Assembly (NCBI GenBank): GCA_000934455.1
Contig: KN882215.1
Location: forward strand, 309,422 to 359,865
Length of the DNA stretch: 50,444 bases
Direction of reading: 5' to 3'
DNA from: Apostichopus parvimensis
Taxonomy: Eukaryota > Echinodermata > Holothuroidea > Aspidochirotida > Stichopodidae
The notes beneath the pieces were generated by a model. The model saw nothing but the letters and a program-made list of their open reading frames with translations, did not search any database and was not told the origin of the DNA. The translations under genes and the position numbers were made by a program. How positions within the stretch are numbered: position 1 is the stretch's first letter; the number at the start of each line of letters is the position of its first letter. Of the stretch, positions 1-10,400 are shown one piece after another.

Positions 1-108
1 AAGTACCATGCATTGCTACTGTACGATAAATATATTCCTGTTTTCCTAATTGTCATATGTCAAACCTCCATTTTGTTTGCGACAGATCTTTAAAATCTTG
101 AAACTTAC

Positions 109-3100
109 ATTGTGGTTCTCGTATTCGAGTATTTGAACATAGGCTTTGTGCAGTTCCACGTCGTCTCTAGACAGACCTCCGCTCTTTGAAAACTTCTCTG
201 CTGCAAGTCTCTCCAGCTGTTCATGTCTTTCCCTGATCTTTCTCGCCAACTGATCGATAATTTCGCGTAAAGAAAAAAAATTAGAAGTAAACCAGTGCAA
301 TCATTCTGGGATTATAGTATAAGTAATAGTTTATATAAAATTATAAATTACATTTAATTAAAAGTCTTCAGGAGACAGAAGCCTAAAGACTACTCACCTG
401 TTTTTCTCTCTCCCTGGCTATAGCCATGTTTTCCATGAGCCTCCTTTGAAAGGTCAAATTCTGAGGACAAACACAAAATGTAACTAAAGACAAACTTCAT
501 TTGTAACATAAATTACATCTCTCACTCTGCCAATATCTTGAGTGTTACAGTAAATATATAGAAACATTTGGTTGTATTAATGTCATAACATTAATAATAT
601 TAATTATTATCAAAATAATAATCATATTAATAATAAAAATAATAATTATTATGATAGTTTAAAAGAGCAGGAGAGTACTTTCTGACCACGGACAATTCTA
701 AAGAAGTCAATGCAGCTGGATCTGACATTTTGTTTGAGTTTTAGAATAATTTAGTTTCCTTAATCGTCTAAACATATTTACAATCGGATGAAAATGACAC
801 TCTAATTATTATGTACTTACAACTGCAGATTGATTCTTAGATCCAGCTATCCTCTTCAACCTAGCAGAATACGCTACCATTAAGACTCTGTTTTCTCGGT
901 AGGCTTTTTCCATCGGGCTTAACTGGTCGTAGCTAGAAACAAGACAAGATACAGAAATTGTTATAAAGATTATAAACGTAAGACACAGACTGCTTGAGAG
1001 CTGCAGGGCACAATATGCAGACAGCATTAGAAACCCCTACACCATTGAAAATTCCAAGGATACAAAGAGAGAAGAGATATGATAAAGTAATAAAAATATT
1101 TTGTAATCTGTGAGTAATCATAATTCATAATTTTAAAAACTTGCTAATTAGTGAAATAAACCAGCAAAAGGAGTTTGTACATATTTTTTATTGGCATATG
1201 TTTCCAAGAGTAATGAATGTTGAAAAAATGAAAATAAATATCTCTGTTGAGGAAGAGTATGAACTACCAGTTCAGTAGGCTTTTTCCATCGGGCTTAACT
1301 GGTCATAGCTAGAAACAAGACAAGATACAGAAATTGTTATAAAGATTATAAACGTAAGACACAAAGTGCTTGAGAGCTGCAGGGCACAATATGCAGACAG
1401 CATCAGAAATCCCTACACCATTGAAAGTTCCAAGGATACCAAGAAAGAAAAAGATATGATCAAATAATAAAAATATTTTTGAATCTGTGAGTAATCATAA
1501 TTCATCATTTTACAAACTTGCTAATTAGTGAAATAAACCAGCAAAAGGAGTTGGTTCATATTTTTTGGGGCATATATATGTTTCCAAGAGTAATGAATGT
1601 TTGAAATGAATATAAATATCTCTGTTGAGGGAGAGTATGAACTATGTTACGTGACCGTTCTCAGACTTAATATGGAGAACAGATCACTTGACATAAAAAG
1701 GAGAACACGAGGATGAAAGTAAGTTTAAAGCATTTAATAAGCTATTTACATGGCAGAACAAAGAATAAATATGAACATAATACATAACTATAGTTTCTTA
1801 ATTCAATTAACGTCTTTCTGGACTTGGAGAGCCGAGGGGAGAGTTTCTGCTTAATTCTTGAGTTACCTTAGTGCTAGGCGGATAGTGTCCAGGTTTGCTT
1901 TAGAAGTAGTTCGGCTGGATGTAGATAAAGTTCAGGTAGAGCAACGAGAATCCATTAGAGTGAGTAGGTCGGAGTTCCGACAAAAGTATAGAGTTAAAAT
2001 ATATACTGTGTTTAAAATGGGCACAGTAATCAAGCCAAGGAACCATCAGAGGTGTGGCGACAACCTCTTAACGGAACGAAGGGAGAAAACGGAGAGGGCG
2101 CTCAATCGAGCGTCTGCGGCTTTTATACCCGGAGTGTAACGCATAACAACTAGCAGTTCTTTTAAAGCTACTATTGCTAAAGTTGACACTGATTAGGTAA
2201 ATAAAATATATTTGAGAGAAACTAGTGATTTAATACCACTCGTTATTTATTTTTTGCGGTAGTTGTTGTGTCTACCGTTCTTGAACCAGTGATAAATTCT
2301 TCAAACATTTCTATTCCTAAGAATATCTGTAATAACTCATGGTACTTTCCCCAGTTCTTATTTTTCCTGACTGCCTTTGAGAATGCACAATCACTGTTAA
2401 TATTGATGCAATTATCGTTGCATTTATATGTGGGAAACACAAACAGTTTTAATGTTCCTTCACACAAAAGTCAAATGCCTAATTGTGACATTATCGAGCC
2501 ACATGTGCTTCAAGTTGTTATGTTTTTCTTCAGTTATTACAATAAATTATTTTCTGTAATGGAGTTGGCTATTTTGCAAAGGATAAATCTAAACTAGTAA
2601 TGACCTGTTTGTAGCATTGGTTTTCAGTGTCAGCATTGTCAACAGTCTAACTTGAACATGGGTAAAGATCAGTGAGAGCGTTGTGGTCAAGTGGTTATAG
2701 GCAGTGGACTTGTGATCTAAGGATCCCAGGTTCGAGTCCTGGCCAGATAATTGCATTGGGTCCTTGGGCAAGGCACTTTATCTCCATTGCCTCTCTTAAT
2801 AAATGGGGAGATAAAACTGTGAGATAAAACTGTCAGCTGGGCGCTGTTTAGCTACTGCCATGTGTTTGACAGGTTTTCGTTGACCGGGATAATATTGTTG
2901 TAAAGCGCATAGAAATGCATATAAATATATTATTATTATTATAAACAAAGAGAAAGTAAATCACATACAACGTGACTCCCCTCCCCGCACAATTGTTAAA
3001 CTACTGAAGGTTATCTCCCAAAAAGAGCGAGATTTCCCTTTGCTAGTTGGAGAGAGTGGTTCATTCACAAATATCTCAGTCACAGAAGCTAAAGATGATG

Positions 3101-6100
3101 GTCATGTTTGTGTCTCCTTTTAAAGGCATTGAAGACTCGCCCCAAACAGCGTTCTGAAAAAGTTAACTTTCCGTTGCTTGCAAGTGAAGTTTTGCTCTTG
3201 TCGCTACAAAATGCAGACAGTAATGAAACGTGATACCTTGTTATCTTTAGCTGGACCTGAGATGTCCATTGCTGTATCGTTTATACACTGTGCTTTGTGT
3301 ACTGACTGTACACTAGTGTCTAATTACCAAAGGTAGCAAGCTGTGTGTGTATTTTCTGGGATCGATGGTGGTGTCTAACACTTCTGTTTCACCTCATTCG
3401 AAACTAGGTCAGATTACCGGCATGAGACGTTTCTTTGTGCGCGAGTCTTCACACCCATTAAAGGTACCTTAGGTTGTGTGCTCGGTGGAGTTTGTTGTCT
3501 GCTTGTGATGGGGCATGTAGATAATTATCCTCCCTATTAAACTGGAATGGAATCTCACGAAGGGTGCAGACAGATGTTGCTTCACCCGAAATTGGGGACC
3601 AAATCCCTGATTTTATTCTTTCGTTAAATATAACCTCATGCCTAAAAATTCATCTGAAATTCACCTTAAAAGATAAGACAGTACAATCATCATACCTTCT
3701 TTTCCTTGACACAACAATAGAATGTGTTGGAGATGGTGATAAGCCCACTCTAGGCGCTGGTTGATGCTGGTTAGATCTTTTCCCAGGGCTAATAGTGGCC
3801 GAAGGTGCACTGTCTCTTCTTTGAGAGGGTTGAGGAGGAGGTTGAGGAGGAGGAGGACTAGGGGTATCTGGCAGGTGAGACACGGCAGGTGAAGGCTGAG
3901 GGGAGGTTACAGCTCTGGCGGTTGGCTGATGTTGGTGGACATAGCGAGTGGCTAAAAAGTGATACAAATTGATCAAAGTCAAAAAACGATCAGCAGTATA
4001 ATATGACGCTGTTTCAACGAGTCGTGTCATTTGACGTTCATGTCAAATCCCGGCTATTGACTTTGCTAACTCTAGCCGAATCAAGGATTTCATTCACTGT
4101 ATACAGTATATATATCTCTTTAGTGGGAAAATCTGAATGACCTGGAGGCAAGACTCAGCACATAACTGTCCTCTAACTCAGTTACATTTATCGGAGGGAA
4201 AATGTTTCCAAACATTATGACGTCATCAATGCTGTATAAAGTTTGTTGTTGTTGCATTTCATCACCTAATTGCTTAACCAGGCTATTAACCTTTGCTTTT
4301 AATATTTCATAAGAATACAGGTTACCTTACAGTACATCAGTATGACATAACTTTTCCGCAAATTGTTCTTACTTTTTTGAAAGAATTTTTTTTATAAACT
4401 GTAAGTGATATTGCCAAGCCCAAAATTAAACCACTATCTTTACTCACTGTGGTGTTTCTGAATGCAGTTTAGTGACAATAAGGACACCAATAGTAAGGAC
4501 AATATTTTTTTGTTCAGAAGCTAAATTGATACACAGTAGTAACTAACCAAAAGAGATACGGTTGTGATGTAATTCCCTCATTCTTAGCAGGTCACTAGTG
4601 TTATGTTAGTTGGTCAACTGTTTACAATAAGGGTGAACGTTGTATAGATGGTTTCTATGGATTTATTCATACTTTTCTTAAACATATATTATACAAGGCA
4701 GTCGCCATCTTCACCAGCCCTGATGAGGGCGCTGTCTCAGAATCACATATCATTACAACTAGCAGAGCAATGATGCTTCACTTTCATATATTGTCACCAG
4801 TTTTAATAAATAATGTACCACAAAAAAACTCTCAAGACCAAACATAATACTGAACTGGCATTAATGTGAGAAGCCAGGTAATGTGTAAAGGTAACAGTTC
4901 TGAAGCATTAGAACTGTATTTATGTTTTAAGTCTTAGATATTATGCCTGAAGTTGCTCTTACCTAGTGAACATTGCAGCTCCACTAAACGTTCAGTACAT
5001 TTTTGAACCAAATTCATCATTTTCTGAGATTCTCCAGATACGAGATTACTGGCCTGGTCTCCAGCAGATATTGCTTTAAAAGAATGACAGAATATTTTCA
5101 TTCCCAAGGGGAAAAATAAACTTATTGGTGTCACAAAACAGCTTGACATGTTTGTTCAAAATTCAAAACACCTCAGTGCAACAATATCTGATATCTATGT
5201 TTGCCATGAATACATGAGTATGTTAAATGAAAATGTTTCTGTGGTATTGATATACATATAATAAACAGAAACCTGGGATGGTGATTTTTTCATTTAAAAA
5301 AAAACAAATAAAATAAGATTTCTTACTTATTTAATCAATTTGGTGATCTTTTTATTTATAATGATATTTACTGCCAATGTACTTGCTTGAACAATTCCAT
5401 GTAAAATCAATGGTTATGCAAAGTTAGTGCTGTTTCTCTTTTAACTTCAGTGATTCAGTGATTTAAGAAATGGTAAACAAAAATTAAAGTAATCTACTTA
5501 ATTTCACAATTTTTATAATTCTTGCACATAATATCTTACCTTTCATCTTGGCTTCCTCACATAATGATCCTGATATAAACTGAAGACAGCTAAGATATTC
5601 GATATACGCTTCCTAGAATCAACAAAATATCAATGTTAGTAATGAGTATTATGTATTTCAATGGATAAATCTTTAATATGTGAAAAGTCACTTTGCACAA
5701 GATTTTCTTAATATGAAAATCAACTTCATATTTATTGTACATAAAACAACTGTACTATTACTGTAAGGTATCATATACAGCTATTTGGAGTTTCTACCTG
5801 GCCTGAAGATTCTACCCAGTATATGTTAAAGGTTTCAGTATAGCCACCCCTTTCCAAGAAAAGAAATTGTGTGGTAAAAATTCTTAGAATTTATCAAAAG
5901 TACTTTCTCAGATGTTTGTCCTTCCAAATTATTATTTTCAATGACTAAATTGTTCCTTCAAATGTCTAGATGAGGTGAAATGCCTTAGAGCTGGTTGGAA
6001 AACAGATATGAGTGACCATTACTTTGACATCAAATATGGGAAATAATACTGATAAACTTTACCTAGTACTGTCACAAAGTGCAGTCATATTGCTAGACTA

Positions 6101-6235
6101 TGCTACAGTTCTTTGATCTTACAATGATAATTTCACAATCATTACCTGGTTTTGGCCCTTTTCATCAAGCTTCATAGCCTTGACAAAACATTTCATGGCC
6201 CCTTTCAGATTCAGTGTTTGAGCTGCAGATGCCAT
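109..6235 (-). CDS. VPS9D1: VPS9D1-like protein, 5' part of gene (7 coding exons; continues past left edge)
   Basis: Coding exons in transcription order: 6146-6235, 5540-5612, 4963-5073, 3696-3951, 821-932, 398-460, 109-249; 282 codons, phases consistent at every junction. The start MASAAQTLNLKGAM is the first ATG after a 5'UTR acceptor. Residues 1-92 look like an MIT-type helical bundle (motif EAYIEYLSCLQFIS), followed by a proline-rich linker near 96-175 (PSPPPPQPPPQPSQ), then LSPMEKAYRENRVLMVAYSAR, then a basic coiled stretch (NLTFQRRLMENMAIAREREK) and KAYVQILEYENHN. This order matches vertebrate VPS9D1, whose family carries a C-terminal VPS9 (Rab5-type GEF) domain; that part would lie left of base 109 and is not visible, so the GEF role is family knowledge. 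The last donor (GTAAGT) is just below base 109. Identity is recalled from family motifs, not searched. Confidence 0.85.
561..665. repeat. AT-rich simple repeat (AAT/ATT tracts)
   Basis: Low-complexity run of AATAAT and TTAATTATTAT inside a VPS9D1 intron. No coding or structural signal is seen. Confidence 0.7.
1275..1308 (-). pseudogene. Partial duplicate of a VPS9D1 exon (decoy exon fragment)
   Basis: This is the copy of the 5' edge of exon 821-932. Read on the minus strand, the acceptor TTTCTAG is intact and the codons YDQLSPMEKAY follow. The fragment then ends in TGA and has no donor. Because VPS9D1 is transcribed right to left, the polymerase meets this decoy acceptor before the true one at 932. 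Splicing into it would truncate the protein. Confidence 0.8.
1645..2148. mobile_element. Solo LTR (504 bp) with 4-bp target duplication
   Basis: Begins TGTTA and ends TAACA, flanked by ACTA at 1641-1644 and ACTA at 2149-2152. The tandem duplicate at 1261-1273 holds the uninterrupted site GAACTACCAGTTC, so the insertion boundaries are directly visible. There is no internal gag/pol sequence. Orientation is uncertain: a TATAAAA motif reads on the minus strand at about 2121-2127, and an ATTAAA lies on the same strand near 1725. A 4-bp duplication and TG..CA ends fit a Gypsy/BEL-type LTR element; the family is not identified. Confidence 0.85.
2676..2945 (+). mobile_element. tRNA-derived SINE, family 1 (copy a)
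   Basis: The head carries pol III box A (TGGTCAAGTGG at 2683) and box B (GGTTCGAGTCC at 2729). A body with CCTTGGGCAAGGCACTTTAT follows, then a tail GTAAAGCGCATAGA ending in TTATTATTATTATA. It lies in a VPS9D1 intron, antisense to the gene. The same head and tail recur at 21772-22080. Confidence 0.85.
3124..3457 (+). mobile_element. TTAA-flanked MITE, copy 1
   Basis: Terminal inverted repeats read AGGCATTGAAGACTCGC on the left and, reverse-complemented, TGGGTGTGAAGACTCGC on the right, with TTAA at 3120-3123 and 3458-3461. No ORF. Related copies are at 8132-8496, 25467-25823 (inverted) and 46075 (truncated). TTAA duplication is typical of piggyBac-type elements; the superfamily is inferred. 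Confidence 0.8.
3952..4962. other. VPS9D1 intron 3, no feature seen
   Basis: AT-rich intron between exons 4963-5073 and 3696-3951. I see no coding exon, tRNA-like box or clear repeat. The neighbouring VPS9D1 introns at 5074-5539 and 5613-6145 are likewise plain. Confidence 0.6.
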
Positions 6236-7087
6236 TGTGAGCAAATCCACATCAATACCAGGGTTTCTGTGGTAGCACTATTACTGGAGGTTGATATGGT
6301 ACCTGTAATGACCTGTAAAATAAAGATATAATTTAGGATAAGGCTAGGTCTGACTTGTATAGTGGTGTGTTTTTTATGTTGCTATGGTTAGGTGTTGGCC
6401 AAGTTGGGAGCTATGTTGTTTTTATTTAGTGACCCATAACATGATTTGATTAATCCACAACACACAGTTGTAGGGTAAGTTAGATAGGCTTACTTTTAGT
6501 GCCAAGAGATTATAAATGTGACTTTATTAAAAAGCAAAAATTGGAATTGATCACTATATCAGTAAAGTGGCTATGTATCAAATTTTCATTCAATCAGCAA
6601 TTATGATGGTCGGCCTATGCTAGTTTTGTGAAACTAAAACCAAAACGCACAAATTATACATGTTCTTGTAAATAGTTTATGGTACAAGTTTGGAGATCCG
6701 TCTGATTTTGCTTTAGTTATATGCTTCAGCTATGCAATTGTACAGTGTTTTGATCAGAATATGCCAGAAATACATAGACCTAAAGTAAGTTAGATTTTAA
6801 CTTGTTAGTTGGAATCTATTTCTAGCCTTTATACAGTGCCCATATACACTATACAGTAATAAGGCTTGCAAGTGAAAGTTCTACATGCATCATAGATTGC
6901 TGTAATATTCCAGTATAAACGGATCGACTGCAACTATTTCAATTTAAGACGTATATACTACCCATCTACTTGATAGTAGTAAGTAGGCCAACACTACATA
7001 TTCAATTTCACAAGTTCGTGGAACTACTACCAGTCAAACTATGATAGCACTTCGTAATGTAGCACAACGTAATCTAACATAGGCTAC

Positions 7088-7461
7088 CTTTGCAAAATTG
7101 TGACTTCCCTTATGGGTCTCACTATAAATCAACGCATTATCTTCATTTAAACACAATAGAAACATCCATTTAACGCATAAATACATCAACTTGATCGAGG
7201 AATTGAGCGGATTTGATTTTTTTTTCTACGAAGGAAGATCTGGTTGCACAGCGGTAAGTTTAGTTTTACTCGATCACTCGTGATATGATATAGATATAGG
7301 TATTATTATGCAACTGTGGTTCTGGCCTGGATAACACTACTGATCTAGCGTTAGCAAGTAGCAGTGTGAATGATTGTGGCCTAGGCCTACGTCGATGAAA
7401 AACAGCCGCAGACCTGCTACAGAAAAGCCATTGAGATACTTCCAGGACTACAAATATTGTC
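7088..7461. promoter_or_regulatory. Head-to-head upstream region of VPS9D1 (minus) and NDUFV2 (plus)
   Basis: On the minus strand a plausible VPS9D1 5'UTR exon ends at 7088 (donor CAAAG|GTAGCC). On the plus strand an NDUFV2 5'UTR exon ends at 7253 (CACAGCG|GTAAGT). A possible acceptor (CCTGCTACAG) ends at about 7420, just before the NDUFV2 start exon. The first exons of the two genes are therefore separated by about 200 bp or less, as in a bidirectional promoter. Start sites are not resolved. Confidence 0.55.
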
Positions 7462-10400
7462 ATGATCATGATGTCGTTGGCTGGAAGACGAGTGTGCTCT
7501 CAATTGGTAAGCAAGCTTACTTATGTAACTTTCTAATGTTCTTAATTAAGGGTTTTGGCTAGGCTCAGCCTGCAATACAGTAGCTATATATGATAGGATA
7601 CATATACACATACTGTAGTAGGCGTATGCCTAGGCCTGCACTACACATATTTTCATTGCTTGTCAGATTTCGCGAAGGTTGCTTATGTAAACAGTACGTA
7701 CGATATTGATTATTGTTTGCCATACACTGTTCGCAAGTCAGTCAGTTAACATATAAGTGCTGTGGTAGATGTTATCTGACCTAGGTAAAGCTTGCACTTG
7801 TACTTTTGTAGACTATTCCATGCCTGCAGTGGAGTCCAGCACTGGAGTCCAGCACTGCAGGTCCGATTCCAGCCAGTCCAAGTCCAATGCAAGCTGAATC
7901 TTAGGTTAATCTGAGCCCAGTGCACATTGAGTCCAAGTCTGAGCCCGTGTCCAGGCTGTGAACTAAACACACTACCTCAAATTCCTGTGTAGCTTGTATT
8001 TTTCCATCAGTAGTTCATACTACATGTCAATTTGTCCAATAATATACATGTATACACGAAGATTTTATACTTTAGTTTATATAAGAATCTTGTAGCAGAA
8101 ATCATTTAAAGAATTGGCTTCACTGAGATAAAGGCATTGAAGACTCGCCCCAAACCGCGTGCCGCGCTCTGAAAATGTTAACTTTCCGTTGCTTTCAAGT
8201 GAAGTTTTCTGCTTGTCGCTACAAACTGCCGATACAGTAGTAATGAAACGTGATACATTGTTATCTTTAGCTGGACTTGAGATGTCCATCGCTGTATCGT
8301 TTATACACTGTGCTGTGGGTATTGACCGCAGCTGTATGTACTGAATGTACACTAGTGTCTAATTACCAAAGGTAGCAAGCTGTGTGCGTATTTTCTGGGA
8401 TCGATGGTGGTGTCTAATACTTCTGTTACACCTCATTCGAAACTAGGTCAGATTACCGGCATTAGACGTTTCTTTTTGCGCGAATCTTCACACCCTTTAA
8501 GCCCTAAAGTGGAAGATGTATAAGTATATTTGGAGGTTAATTTGTAAGATTAAATTCACAAAGAACATAAAATAATGATCAGAGAGTGAACTAAACAATA
8601 TATCTTCCCATGGAAAAAAAAATTGATGGACTAGCCTGGACTCAGTCTCAAATCCAAGTCCAGGGCAACCTAATGAAACAAATTTGAGTCCAAGTCTGAC
8701 TCATATACTACAGTGAGTGCTCACTGTTTTTTTTTTCATTTAACAAATCTTAATCATTGTGGCAAAATTAGTTGGAAGTTGAAGCCACTTGGAAGAAGGC
8801 TAGCCTAGGCTAGATACCTGGCTAAATTGGACTTAATTTTTCACTGAAACTCCAATAGGCTACATGTTTATAAAAATATGCTGACTTCAAACCTAGGTAT
8901 TTTGCAGGGATCATTTTTGGAGTTGTGCAATGGTATTTTGAGTTTGCTACCAACATAGCACAATTTAGGCCTAAAATAAGGCCTCAATCAAGTTCCAATA
9001 GGCTCAACTAGAGGATGGATATATAGTGAAAGAAGAAAAAACATCACCAAAATTTGCTGTTACTCACTGCCAATAGCAGTTGATCAGTGGTTGACTGGAA
9101 ATGTGCAGTTAGGAAAAATAATTTATGTCCGGACTGAACTTTTGATGGTATGGAACGAGTAAGCTATGGATGATCACAAAATACCCTGGAATAAAACAAA
9201 GGACTTGAGGGATGTTTGGTTGCTAAGATTAGTTAAGATAATTTCATCTTGATATTTTCAATGTTAAATAACATCTATTATCTAATTTGGTTTGTAGGTC
9301 AAGCTATATGTGGTTAATTTCTCTGACTTGTGTGTATCTAGTACATTTGCTCAAAACTGTAATTATTTTGAAAACAAATTGGTCACAGTAAATCATGTTC
9401 TTCCAGTGATAGAAGAGTGGTGCAGGTTGTATGTCATATTTCACTATTTGATCAAAGCTGATCAAACATTAACATGATATTCAAGATTTAATATCAAACC
9501 AGTAAATTCCTCCCTTTTTAGTCTCCTTCCCCATCACATCCAACCCATCCCATCCATCTTTAATTGGTATTCATTCTTCCTCATTTGACAGGCTAGGCAG
9601 TTAAGGAACTTCCATGGCTCACCAGCTGTTGCATCTGAACAGCTTGTTGTGGTAAGCACTTGCAGACTATATTTTGCTTTGTGACAATAATCCTGGAGCA
9701 AGATTACTTACTAATTAAATTAATTTAATAAAACCTTTTATCACCATAGTTCTGGAGAATAGTTTAATTGTTTGTTTTGTGAATGATAGTAGGGATAAAA
9801 CAGATTTGGACTGGAGAAATCACAATATACAGGTGACTTGAAATAGATATTTGAATGTCTGTCCATACAGTTTTATAGCATGATGTGGTAAATGTGAAAG
9901 TATGTGCTCACTCACTCTACTTAGCAGGGTATACAGGAGCAGCAAATGAGGTGGACAAATAAAGAGCAGTATGCCTTATGCAGATGATTTAAGATCTGTT
10001 GGTAAAGCTGTTGTGCTGTTACCAGTATAGACAATGTTGTGTATACATGGTAACTACTGTAGTTGTTTCTTTGTCTTTGTATAGTATCCAAGGTACGGTA
10101 CAAGTTTAACTTTTAGTTAGAATTGAAGATGAAAGAGCCATTGGTGTGAGAATGAAGTATTCAGCTTCTAAGGTATCAGTTGGTCATATTTGATTGCCTA
10201 GAATTGTTCAGTTTTACATCAGCAGTGAAAATATATTGAAGATTTGGCCATTTTATGTCATTTATTCTCTGTTGCTCTTTTCTTTTCAGCATAAAGACAC
10301 ACCAGAGAACAATCCCAACACACCTTTTGAATTTTCAAAGGAGAACATGAAGGTAAAGAAAGCATTTTTGCATTAATTCAAATAGAATCTTACTAAACGT

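Larger units (their letters stand above)
899..2158. repeat. 376-bp tandem duplication including a VPS9D1 exon edge
   Basis: Bases 899-1274 are repeated from 1275 onwards at roughly 90% identity by eye, with an offset of 376-378 bp. Shared landmarks include TAGGCTTTTTCCATCGGGCT at 900 and 1276 and AAATAAACCAGCAAAAGGAG at about 1155 and 1532. The first copy contains the 5' edge of the real exon 821-932. The second copy is interrupted by the solo LTR at 1645-2148 and resumes as ACTAGCAGTTCT to about 2158. Confidence 0.9.

Noticed and set aside
1858..2139. 93-codon open frame as a gene
   Set aside because: It lies wholly within the solo LTR and shows no recognisable domain.
2676..2747. Functional tRNA gene
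   Set aside because: Box A and B are present but the sequence continues into a SINE body and tail, and a second copy exists. The same applies to 15541, 21772, 24634 and 43521.
7374..7562. 62-codon plus-strand frame as the NDUFV2 start exon
   Set aside because: It does not splice in frame to exon 2. The shifted frame from 7462 gives a proper mitochondrial presequence and phase 0 to the donor at 7506.
7820..8720. Older repeat (GAGTCCAAGTCTGA motifs at about 7930 and 8690) split by the MITE at 8132
   Set aside because: Only a short motif is shared. I could not align the two sides well enough to call a single interrupted element.
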